Positions 43,788-51,989 of a stretch of DNA of 64,000 bases are shown here, in pieces (the first letter of the stretch is position 1; the number at the start of each line of letters is the position of its first letter). Where the stretch lies: assembly GCA_045804265.1 (NCBI GenBank), contig JBJMNK010000039.1:1-64000 (forward strand), in the 5' to 3' direction. This DNA comes from JABFXC01 sp045804265. GTDB taxonomy: Bacteria > Gemmatimonadota > Gemmatimonadetes > Gemmatimonadales > Gemmatimonadaceae. Made by a program: the position numbers and the translations under genes. The notes beneath the pieces are model-generated. The model saw nothing but the letters and a program-made list of their open reading frames with translations, was not told the origin of the DNA and searched no databases.

Positions 43788-45106
43788 CCCGCCAGCCATT
43801 GAGCGTGACATGGGCCGGTGTGGCCCTCCTCATCGTCATTGTCGCTGCATGCGGCACCCGCACTTCCGATCCTGAGGCGCGACACGACACGGCCGCGCGC
43901 CCGGTGCCCTCCGACATGCGCTCGGCGGATGTTCTCGCGTTCGGCCCTAACGGGGTGCTCTTCATCGGTGACAGCAAAGGCTCCGCGCTGTACGCAATGG
44001 CGACGCCCGACACGGTGGACACGCGGTATGCCCGGGATACCACGTCCGCGTTCTTCAATGTCTATGGCGTGGAGCGGAAGATCGCGGGAGTCCTCGGCGT
44101 GCCGATCGATGAGCTCACAATCAACGACCTCGCGGTCCACCCGGCGAGCCACATCGCGTACCTCGCCGTCACGCGCAGCACAGGAGCTGCTGCGCAACCG
44201 GCGATCGTCACCGTAAATCGCCAAGGCGACGTGCGGCTGGTCGATGTCGCGGCCGCGCACCCGCAGCGCATGCCACTCAAGAATCCCCTTCCGGAGCAAC
44301 CCGGGATGGCGGTGGGGCGGATCCCGCCGGAAAATCTCACGATCACGGACATCGTCTATCACGATGGCGCCGTCTACATCTCCGGGCTCACGAACGGCGC
44401 ATTCCGATCAACGCTGCGGCGCGTCCGTTACCCCTTCGCCGATGGCCCAAGCGAGGACGCGTACATCGAGATGTACCATACGGTGCACAACCGGAACGAA
44501 ACGAAGGCGCCGATCAACAAGTTCACCGTCCTCGACCTGAACGGCGAGCCGACGGTGGTGGCCGCGTACACGTGCACGCCGCTCGTCACGATCCCGGTAC
44601 GCGCGCTCGCGAACGGCGCCAAGATCAGCGGAAAGACGGTCGCGGAGATCGGATTTGCGAGCATCCCGAGTGATATGGTTTCGTACGTGGAATCAACCCC
44701 GGACGGGAAGAAGCGACCAGTGCTGCTCGTGACTGACAAGCAGCGGAGCGCGGCGCTCTTTGCGCTCGACGATGTCGCGGCGGCGAGCCGCGGGCCGGGT
44801 ATGACGAAGCCGTCGATGTTCGATCCCGCCGGGGTGCCATACCGCCCGCTGCCGCTTGCCGGCGTGCTGCGGATCGACAACCAGGACGACCAGTTGCTGC
44901 TCACGCTGCGTCGAAACATTGACACCGGAGAATACGATCTGCTCTCGTGGCGGAAGGGGATGTACATTCGGGCGAGCGACTTCGTGAATGGTATGGGGCT
45001 CGAGCATTACCCGGGGAACGATCCGATGCAACGGCAGCTCGAGGCCAATGTGCAGCGCATGGCCCGCGACGAAGGGCTCCCAATATCGCCCGACACGCGG
45101 CAGTGA
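43784..45106 (+). CDS. lipoprotein, probable beta-propeller
   Basis: 440 residues, ATG overlapping the wrbA stop. Signal peptide with lipobox IVAAC (Cys23). The mature part is strand-rich with repeating units such as VLAFGPNGVLFIGDSKGSALYAM, INDLAVHPASHIAYLAVTR and ITDIVYHDGAVYISGLTN, as in beta-propeller sensors or redox proteins. No heme (CxxCH) motif. Coupling to wrbA and to the next exported protein suggests a joint role in electron transfer or envelope stress, which is inference. Confidence 0.82.
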   Translation: MTRQPLSVTWAGVALLIVIVAACGTRTSDPEARHDTAARPVPSDMRSADVLAFGPNGVLFIGDSKGSALYAMATPDTVDTRYARDTTSAFFNVYGVERKIAGVLGVPIDELTINDLAVHPASHIAYLAVTRSTGAAAQPAIVTVNRQGDVRLVDVAAAHPQRMPLKNPLPEQPGMAVGRIPPENLTITDIVYHDGAVYISGLTNGAFRSTLRRVRYPFADGPSEDAYIEMYHTVHNRNETKAPINKFTVLDLNGEPTVVAAYTCTPLVTIPVRALANGAKISGKTVAEIGFASIPSDMVSYVESTPDGKKRPVLLVTDKQRSAALFALDDVAAASRGPGMTKPSMFDPAGVPYRPLPLAGVLRIDNQDDQLLLTLRRNIDTGEYDLLSWRKGMYIRASDFVNGMGLEHYPGNDPMQRQLEANVQRMARDEGLPISPDTRQ

Positions 45107-45109
45107 GGG

Positions 45110-46291
45110 ATGCCACGCCGCGCGCTCCTGATCGCTTGCGCGGCGATGTCTGCGGCAGGCGTTGTCCAGACGACCGCCTGCCGCACGAGCCGCGCGGCCC
45201 CCTTGGTAATGATCGACTCGTCGGGAGCTGGGCCAGCCGGGATCGCTGTCCGAGGGCTTTCGCGATCGCGACTCGATGCGCTGCGCCGCGATCCTGCCGC
45301 GCTCACGGTGCGGGTGATCGATGCGCTGACGCACGCTCCGCTTGCGACACCTGTCGCCGGACACGCCTGGCTCGATGGCGAGACCGCGCACTTCCGGCCG
45401 GCGTATCCGCTCGCCGAGGGGGCAAGCTACGCAGTTGCCATCGGTCCGACCGCAACGATGGATATGGCGCTGTTGCTCCGCGTGCCCGCGCACGCGCATC
45501 CGGCGCCACACGTCGAGTCGGTGTATCCGAGTGCACACGTCGTCCCCGAGAATCTGCTCAAGTTCTACGTGCGATTCTCGACTCCGATGCGGCACGGCTT
45601 CGCGGACACGCATGTCGCGCTGCTCGATGAGGCGGGGCATGCGATGCGTGCATTCCTGCGCCGCGATGTGGAGCTCTGGGATTCCGAGGATCGCACGATA
45701 ACGATGTTCCTCGATCCCGCACGTGTGAAGACTGGGCTCCGTGCAAACGCCCGCCTCGGTCGCGCGCTGCGCGCGGGGCACCGGTATCGACTCACCGTAT
45801 TGCCTGGCTGGCCCAACGCTGATGGAGTGCCGCTCGAGCGAGCATACGTGAAGGCGTTCCGCGCCGCGCGCGAGGACCGCGCTCCACTCAATGAGCGGGA
45901 TTGGGCGATCAGCGTACCGCACGTGGATAGCCGAGAGGCGCTCACGCTCCGCTTTGGTGAGCCATTGGATCGCCTCCTGCTCGGACAAGCGATCGCCGTC
46001 GTCGATGACCACGGCACGCCGGTGCCGGGAGCAGCGTCCGTCGCCGCCACAGAGTGTGAATGGCGCTTCGTGCCCAACCGACCGTGGCGAGCGCGCGACG
46101 CCATTGTGGTCGATGCGTCGCTCGAGGATCTGGCGGGCAACGATCTCCGGGAGTCCTTCGACCGACCCGTCGCGGAACGACGGCGAGGGCGAGATGCCAT
46201 CCGGATCCTCGTCGCCCGCCCCACGACCATTGACCGCATCCGACCCCGGATTGGCGATGAGCCTAACGCGGAGTGTGGCGGTCCGGGGTAG
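45110..46291 (+). CDS. exported Ig-like (Big_5-type) domain protein
   Basis: 393 residues, 3 bases after the lipoprotein gene. The N-terminus RRALLIACAAMSAAGVVQTTAC is a signal peptide, possibly lipoprotein-type with Cys24. Contains VESVYPSAHVVPENLLKFYVRFSTPMR, a Big_5-like Ig fold opening, and a second similar strand pattern near DAIVVDASLEDLAGNDLRESFDRPV. No enzyme motif. The octamer GCCTAACG (46261-46268) is within the last codons. Confidence 0.78.
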   Translation: MPRRALLIACAAMSAAGVVQTTACRTSRAAPLVMIDSSGAGPAGIAVRGLSRSRLDALRRDPAALTVRVIDALTHAPLATPVAGHAWLDGETAHFRPAYPLAEGASYAVAIGPTATMDMALLLRVPAHAHPAPHVESVYPSAHVVPENLLKFYVRFSTPMRHGFADTHVALLDEAGHAMRAFLRRDVELWDSEDRTITMFLDPARVKTGLRANARLGRALRAGHRYRLTVLPGWPNADGVPLERAYVKAFRAAREDRAPLNERDWAISVPHVDSREALTLRFGEPLDRLLLGQAIAVVDDHGTPVPGAASVAATECEWRFVPNRPWRARDAIVVDASLEDLAGNDLRESFDRPVAERRRGRDAIRILVARPTTIDRIRPRIGDEPNAECGGPG

Positions 46292-46312
46292 GTCATCCCG
46301 AGTGAGCGGGCT

Positions 46313-46990
46313 GTGAATCAGGCTGTCCTCCGACTGCGCCTCTCGGCGCGCGATCGATTGTATACGCGTACGCGTCGGATAATCGCGACGATGCGCAGCT
46401 GGTGCGTGCGGACCGCACACCGCCGCTACGCCGCGGTCAGTCGGTTCTATGCGTGGGCGCGACGGAGCGGCCCGCGGCAGGGCGACCGACTCGACGGCGT
46501 GGAATTGCTTCGTGCGATTCGACTGGAGCCTGTCGTAGTCAGCCGTGAGCAGGTCAACATGCTCCAGACCATCGCCGAATCGCTGAGCTGCTTCTGGGGT
46601 GGCATTCGCCGCCATCGGACGATCCTCGACGTTCTGATCCTGCATCGATGGATCGACTCGCGCTGGGTGAAGTCCGAGGCGGTCAACATCCGGCTATCGA
46701 GCGTAGCCAGCGCATCGGGTGAGCTCCACGTCAGGAGCATGAAGAAAGGTAACAAGCCGAAAACATATCCACTCAGTGGCGTGGTGCACGATGCGTGTAC
46801 GCGGTGGATCGACGTCCGGCGACCGCTCGATTCCAATCCGCGGCACCGGGGTTTCGTCTTCATCGATCCACGGACCGGCCGTCATGGTTCGCGGCCGCTC
46901 GTGCGGGATCGCTGCTTGCGGTTACCAGATGCGAACCTACGACATTACATCCCGACAAGTGGACGTCGAACGGGCGGACCGAGCCCGTAA
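46313..46990 (+). pseudogene. decayed tyrosine recombinase (relic 1)
   Basis: About 225 codons reading like an integrase: RRYAAVSRFYAWARRSG (end of the core-binding domain), SEAVNIRLSSV, LHVRSMKKGNKPKTYPLSG (beta-hairpin with the catalytic Lys), RGFVFIDPRTGRH and LRHYIPTSG (the HxxR-type box). The position of the first catalytic Arg is lost (SRWVKSE for GLRxSE), the C-terminal tyrosine segment is missing, and the N-terminus is disordered. Inactive relic; same orientation as relic 2. Confidence 0.65.
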
Positions 46991-47142
46991 GCGCGACGGC
47001 GCTCTTCAGCATCGCATGCCATCTCGTTTCGCGATCGCCGCACGCGCTGCAGCTTCACTTCCTTCACGCAATCTTCAACCGAGCTCACTGACTAAGGCAA
47101 CTTCCGCGCAGCCCGAACACAGAGCCCCGACCGGAGAGCCCC

Positions 47143-47496
47143 TTGAGCGCCGAGGACGACGCCTACCAAGAACTGTTCTATTACACCATTGGACACCCTG
47201 CGACGACGTTTCTCCACCAACACATCCTGGATGCGTATGCCGCGCAGGTTGCGACCGCCGAGACGAAGCCAATCCGCCTCACCTTCGCGCTCATCGGCCT
47301 GTACTTGCACGTCGAGCGACGTTTCACCGGGCGCCAGGTGCAGCGCGTTCACACGCTGCTGGCAAGACGACGACGCGAGTGGCCGGCGCTTCGGCTTCCG
47401 GACCACCGAGGCTCGCTCACGGCGATGGATGTTCTTGCTGCGCCAGCAGGGCCGGACCGAGACCGTGCGATCCACGATTGGTGCGCCGCGGTGTGA
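47143..47496 (+). CDS. DUF5946-like protein cut by a stop codon
   Basis: 117 residues from TTG 47143 (GGAG shortly upstream). YQELFYYTIGHP, FLHQHILDAYAAQVA, KPIRLTFALIGLYLHVERRFTGRQVQRVH and LTAMDVLAAPAGPDRDRAIHDWCAAV match DUF5946 (recall). The family normally continues after WCAxV with Trp; here the codon is TGA and the same frame goes on as SAYKDSKPILVALL to a stop at 47559. So a Trp-to-stop change truncates about 20 residues. Function unknown. It lies between the two recombinase relics. Confidence 0.7.
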   Translation: MSAEDDAYQELFYYTIGHPATTFLHQHILDAYAAQVATAETKPIRLTFALIGLYLHVERRFTGRQVQRVHTLLARRRREWPALRLPDHRGSLTAMDVLAAPAGPDRDRAIHDWCAAV

Positions 47497-47559
47497 TCCG
47501 CCTACAAGGACTCCAAACCGATACTCGTGGCACTCCTCACATCCTACGATATTTCCTGA

Positions 47560-47899
47560 CCGGCAGTGCACCGTTCACTGAACGCGCGCCGGCTTCCGAA
47601 CGCCGGCCGACCCATATCGGGGGTAAGGAGTCGCACCGGACACGGTGCTATTGAACCTCCGCAACTTTCGGCGCTTCCTACATACGTCGCTACGTCGAGT
47701 CACAGGCCGAGGAGAAGCAGGCAGCGCGATAACGTCTAACCTGTGGCTCGTATAGTTGTCATGCATGCGAGGAAGGAAAGTACAAGCATTCCTTTCGATA
47801 CCGCTCCTCCCCGCAAGAAATCCGTGAAATGTGCGGGCGCCAGCCTACGTATCCTGGAGGCGACTCGAGCGGAGCCGGGACACGGCGATGCGTGCGTAG
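47560..47899. other. spacer without visible gene
   Basis: 340 bases between the DUF5946 gene and recombinase relic 2. GTCTAACC at 47734-47741 is a partial octamer match. Nothing else. Confidence 0.4.
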
Positions 47900-48274
47900 C
47901 GAGGGGAAGAGTATCTCACGGCGGCGCCTAACGCGACGAGCATCCGGCTCGTCGAGCGTTACCTCAACCTCCGGGCGACGCGCCTCATCCGAGCCAGCCT
48001 AACGGCCTATCGCGCGAACCCCTTCGACCTCGCGCGGTTCCACGGCAATCGATCGCGGACGCGTCACGAGAGCGCTCGACGTCGTCGAGCAACTCCGGGG
48101 TTTCTCGTCTTCATCAATCCACGGACAGGCCGGCACGTCGCGCAACAGTTGGTGTGGGCGCGGATCAAGCAACTCGGCAGGCGATACGCGTCCCGAGATC
48201 AGCGTCGGTTTGCGGTACGACAATGCCGCCATGGAAGAACGTATCCAATCTCGGACCGTTTGCGCCGGGACTAG
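47900..48274 (+). pseudogene. decayed tyrosine recombinase (relic 2)
   Basis: Open frame without start codon (TAG at 47897-47899 upstream, TAG at 48272-48274 downstream). TSIRLVERYLNLRA and LTAYRANPFDLARFHG read like the core-binding domain of a tyrosine recombinase. It then jumps to GFLVFINPRTGRHVAQQLVWARIK, which corresponds to GFVFIDPRTGRHGSRPLV in relic 1, so the catalytic middle is deleted. Two octamers (47926, 47997) lie in this frame as Pro-Asn and Leu-Thr. Confidence 0.6.
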
Positions 48275-48408
48275 ATTGTACGGCGCGCACGACATGACAC
48301 TGAACAACCTTCGCCTGTTCCACTGTGCTAGTACGGTGTGCGCGGCGCCCGGGTCGGGTGACGTGCTCGCGCCGGCGCAGGCCCCGGCGCGAGCTACGCT
48401 GCGGGGCG

Positions 48409-48564
48409 CTAGACTGTACGCCGGCCGATGCCGAGGCGCCATGCCGCGAGGGCGATGCCGACGACCACCAGGACGAGCGCGTAGGCAGTGTCGCCGCTCT
48501 CGAAGGCGCGGTAGGCGAGGAAGACCCAGAAGCAGAGGAGCACGAGGACAATGGGGATACGCAT
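48409..48564 (-). CDS. 51-residue membrane protein
   Basis: Small protein starting at the ATG 48564 with GGAGG (plus-strand CCTCC 48573-48577) 8 bases upstream, an ideal ribosome site. Two hydrophobic segments: IPIVLVLLCFWVFLAY (3-18) and ALVLVVVGIALAAW (about 29-42), separated by RAFESGDTAY; basic C-terminus RLGIGRRTV. A hairpin membrane protein. No family recognised. It is the only sound gene between 47.6 and 49.5 kb. Confidence 0.65.
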   Translation of the reverse strand: MRIPIVLVLLCFWVFLAYRAFESGDTAYALVLVVVGIALAAWRLGIGRRTV

Positions 48565-49496
48565 GGCGGGATCCTCCAGAGGGAAGGGGTGTGGGAACGG
48601 GAGCCGGGAGGCGTCGGAGAGGACTTTGTGAACGCGGAGAGCGCCGGGCCGTCGGCAAAATCTCGCTCCGGCGTCGTGCCGCGCTATCACGATGCTGCGC
48701 GCCCCGAGCTCACCTCCCGGAACCATCGGCGAGCGACGCGGTCGCCCGCGACCGGTTCCCCCGCGCCGAGCCGGCGAGCGGCAAGGCGGTCGTCGCGAAC
48801 CATTGCGAGTGGAGCGAACATCAGTAGCCAGCCGTCGTCACCCCGGACTGGCGCATCATGGATGTCTAGCGCCGGATGAGCAACTACTCATGAGTGGCCG
48901 ACGAACAAGGATGCGGTGCAAGTCGACAAGGATCACCTCTGACACCTGGCGCGGGCGGTCGCACTCGCTGCGGCATACCAACGCGAGGCGCTCTTCCGCA
49001 CCGCACCATGGTCGACCTCACCGATCAGGCGAGCAAATACGAGCCGACCCAGGAGTGGGCGGCGCTGACGGACAGGGCCGGGAACGGACAGGGCCGGGAA
49101 GGGACCATCATGAAGCCAAGGGCTTCGTCGCCCGGCGCTCACAAGAGCTAGTGAGCCGGGGGGGCCCGAGGGGCAGCGCGGCCCAGACCGGCGACCGCGT
49201 CCAGGCCTTGCCGCATGGTCTGCACATCACCTGCCTGAGGTTGCAAGCGAAACGCTTGCCGCTCTATCCGATGCTCATCGCGGGCAACCTAACGCCTAGC
49301 CACGCAAGCTCGGCCGCGCGAGTTGCTCAATCGATCGGAAGCGTCGGCGGGCTAAGCGCTGGAGCAGCGGACCGAACAGGTCCCCAAGGTGTAAGCTCTT
49401 GGCTGACAGTGATCTGGCGCGCACTGTGCACAGGGCCCATCTTCGAGCCACGCGCCGTCGCGGAACTACCACAGCTGTTGGGGCGTCCCTTTGTTG
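48565..49496. other. gene-poor spacer, 932 bases
   Basis: No protein-like frame. Holds a perfect 16-base tandem duplication (49068-49083 and 49084-49099) and ACCTAACG (49287-49294), a one-base variant of the octamer. Probably decayed sequence continuing the recombinase graveyard. Confidence 0.5.
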
Positions 49497-50282
49497 ATGG
49501 CCACAGCTTCCATACGGCAGCAGCGCACCCTCGAGTCCTTGACGAGACGCATATACAAGCGCCCACCAGTTGTTGAGGCGCTCGTCGACATTCACGTAAC
49601 ATCAACGCTACAGCAGAGCAGTGCGTCCTCGTTGCGGACGCTGCTCGATTCTGCTGAAACGCGCTACCAAGAGGCCCAAGAGCTTCGGACTGGCAACTTC
49701 GCGTTTGATGCCGCGACCTGGGCGACGTCCAGCACTCCGATGGAGCTCGAGGGATATCGGTTCGCATCCGTCGATGGCACCGAGGTAGTGCAGGTGCGGC
49801 ACCGATCCCTAACGGTCAGCAGCTTAGCGCCGTATCGCGGGTGGGAAGCGCTGCTCAAAGCGACGGAAGCTCACTGGAACCGGTTTCGAGCTGTCGCGCA
49901 CGCCATCACCGTCACGCGCATCGCCGTACGGTATATCAACCGCTTGTCCCTGCCATACCAAGGGGTTCCCCTGGCCGAGTACCTTCATGTCGTTCCGGCA
50001 ATCGGCGATAGCCTGCCTAACCGGATCGGGCAGTTTCTGCTTCGTCTTGAGATTGTGAATCCCGGGGACCCCGGAACTCGTTTGATCATCACCGAAGGGC
50101 GAGAGCTCAACCCCGATCCGGCCAGAATTTTTATTGTGCTGGACCTAGACGTATCAAGGCCTGTTGAAATCGAGCCCGGGGACAGTGCGACCCTCTTCCG
50201 GTCCATTGAGGATCTGCATACGTTAGGCAACGACGCGTTCGAGAACAGTATCACTGACAAGGCGAGGGCATTGTTCGAATGA
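49497..50282 (+). CDS. TIGR04255-like protein
   Basis: 261 residues from the ATG at 49497 (TTGs just before are alternatives). RRIYKRPPVVEALVDIHV near the N-terminus, GYRFASVDGTEVVQVRHRSLTVSSLAPY and TVTRIAVRYINRL are the marks of the TIGR04255 family (recall), whose members are found in accessory and defence regions; mechanism unknown. First of three coupled genes (ATGA overlap). Confidence 0.8.
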   Translation: MATASIRQQRTLESLTRRIYKRPPVVEALVDIHVTSTLQQSSASSLRTLLDSAETRYQEAQELRTGNFAFDAATWATSSTPMELEGYRFASVDGTEVVQVRHRSLTVSSLAPYRGWEALLKATEAHWNRFRAVAHAITVTRIAVRYINRLSLPYQGVPLAEYLHVVPAIGDSLPNRIGQFLLRLEIVNPGDPGTRLIITEGRELNPDPARIFIVLDLDVSRPVEIEPGDSATLFRSIEDLHTLGNDAFENSITDKARALFE

Positions 50283-50665
50283 TGTTTCAGCCGTTAGGCG
50301 CATCCTCTGCATGCGAGGTCGATATGCGCACGAATGTCGAAGTGATCACTGACGCCTTACCAGGCAGTGAGGCAGGGCAAGTGTGGCAGCAGTTTATCCT
50401 GAATGAGCAGAAGCTCAGCGCCACGCGACCTGGTGCGAATGCAGGAGACGTGAGGCGCGCCGCGCAGAACGTGGTCGAACCAGTGCACTTTGGTATCAAG
50501 ACAGCGACGACGGTTATCGTCGGTCACGGTCCGCGCTTGGCAGCGCAAGAGATCTTCCCAGGAGCTCGCGGCCTAACCCGAGAAGAGAGCGCCGAGGTGC
50601 ACGCTGCGTTTCGAACACTCAATCGGCCCTCGAATCGTGTCGTGAGGAAGCGTCCACCCGCGTAA
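50279..50665 (+). CDS. unknown small protein of three-gene operon
   Basis: 128 residues, ATG overlapping the previous TGA; a second ATG follows directly. Not recognised. Soluble, mixed alpha/beta, with RRAAQNVVEPVHFGIKTATTVIVGHGPR in the centre. The octamer CGTTAGGC (50292-50299) lies in its first codons. Its stop overlaps the next ATG by one base, so it acts with its neighbours. Confidence 0.7.
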   Translation: MMFQPLGASSACEVDMRTNVEVITDALPGSEAGQVWQQFILNEQKLSATRPGANAGDVRRAAQNVVEPVHFGIKTATTVIVGHGPRLAAQEIFPGARGLTREESAEVHAAFRTLNRPSNRVVRKRPPA

Positions 50666-51333
50666 TGCTCGCGGAGTTAGCCCGTTTCGCCGAGAGCCTT
50701 TTCCCTTCGATCGATCCGCAACAGGCGCGGCGGCTTCTCGATGCCCTCGAAGAAACAGACACTAGCGTCGCCGGGCGGAGCAGGACGTCTGGCGAGCTGT
50801 ATGCTGCGACACTTCCGGATGCGCCGTGCCAAGGCGACATCCTCGAGCCGTTCACCTTCTACGACGAACTAGAAGACGGGACGTTCGAGGCGCGCGATGC
50901 AGCCGGGATGATTCTCTCCCACTCCTGCGATTTCGACCAAGACGAGTTTGTCGTCATTGCGGAGTGCCAGCCATTCCGCCTCTTGCGCAACACACGCGTC
51001 GCTCCCAACGCCAGGAAGAACAGGGTTACGAGCCTGTTCTACTTGCCCTACGTCCCGGCCAAGCGAGAGGATTACTTCGTCGATTTCACCCGCGTTCAAT
51101 CGGTGAACCGCGCGGCCTTACACCGGAAAATCGACGACGGATACATTATCCGAGTCGCAAGCCTGTCGTCGCTGGGATACTATGCGTTCGTACTCAAACT
51201 CTCGATGCACTATCTTCGCCCGCCGCCGCGAGAGGACGTTCGTGGGGATCCGGTCGCCTTGGGGTTTTTCGCGCGCGCACACGAGCTAGCGAGGCGAATC
51301 CCTACAAACTTGCGCTATCTGTTCGCCCGATAG
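50665..51333 (+). CDS. unknown protein with SHSCDFD motif
   Basis: 222 residues. APCQGDILEPFTFYDEL followed by AGMILSHSCDFDQDEFVVIAE is a pattern I have seen in accessory proteins encoded beside TIGR04255 proteins, but I cannot name the family. The Cys-Asp in a hydrophobic strand may be a metal or catalytic site. YFVDFTRVQSVNRAALHRKI lies in the middle and the C-terminus is helical. Last gene of the operon. Confidence 0.72.
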   Translation: MLAELARFAESLFPSIDPQQARRLLDALEETDTSVAGRSRTSGELYAATLPDAPCQGDILEPFTFYDELEDGTFEARDAAGMILSHSCDFDQDEFVVIAECQPFRLLRNTRVAPNARKNRVTSLFYLPYVPAKREDYFVDFTRVQSVNRAALHRKIDDGYIIRVASLSSLGYYAFVLKLSMHYLRPPPREDVRGDPVALGFFARAHELARRIPTNLRYLFAR

Positions 51334-51989
51334 CCGGCGTGGTATCTCGCTTGGAGGCTCGATCAAATCGTCACGTGCACGGAAGCATTCCCTTCGCGAT
51401 CCGAGGAGCGCCGCCTAACGTCCTGCGATAACAACGAGCTTTTGCCCGCGTCAGAAAGCCGCTTGCACGCATGCAGCGATTGGCTCCCGGCCGCGTAGTG
51501 TCGGGTTCCGTCGTTGAAGTTCGACGACAGAACAAGCATTCCGTTCGAATCCGAGGTCGCCGCAAGAAAGGATCGATAGCCCACAACACGGGGCACGCGC
51601 GGCCTCGCCAGCATTACATTGGCGCCACTCGCCGTGAATTTCACGTCTGACTGAATAGCTCCGTCGGACGGAAAGAGTGCAGAGCTCAGACGCGGCGGTG
51701 CGGTGATATTGACCATGCGCCGGCTCAGACTCCCTGCGCGCCGCGAGGCCTTAGGTCCAACCAATAATCTGCTCGATTCCAGCGATCGTCGGCCAGTGTA
51801 ACAGTTACACGGGAGCAATGTTCACTTCACCCGATGCACAGGTCGACATGAGGTGAAGGCTCACCACGTAACCTCCACGCCGGCGGAACGTTAGGCGCTC
51901 CACTGACTCTTGGCTGTCGACTTGCCTTGGACTGTCATCGCTCGCAGGTCGTTGCGCTGTCATGACAGGTCCAGCCAGGAGTGTTAATC
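51334..51989. other. spacer upstream of Rhs gene
   Basis: 656 bases. A minus-strand frame of up to 151 codons (51818-51363) reads IQSDVKFTASGANVMLARPR; it has no family resemblance and I do not call it. Octamers at 51413-51420 and 51889-51896. The Rhs promoter should lie at the right end. Confidence 0.45.

Noticed and set aside
46313..46990. Intact integron or phage integrase
   Set aside because: The catalytic Arg position reads SRWVKSE and the C-terminal Tyr segment is missing; kept only as a relic.
49068..49099. 16-bp tandem duplication as a regulatory element
   Set aside because: Two copies only, in gene-free decayed DNA; most likely replication slippage.
51363..51818. 151-codon minus-strand frame before rhs
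   Set aside because: Some protein-like stretches, but no homologous pattern that I recognise; too weak to call.
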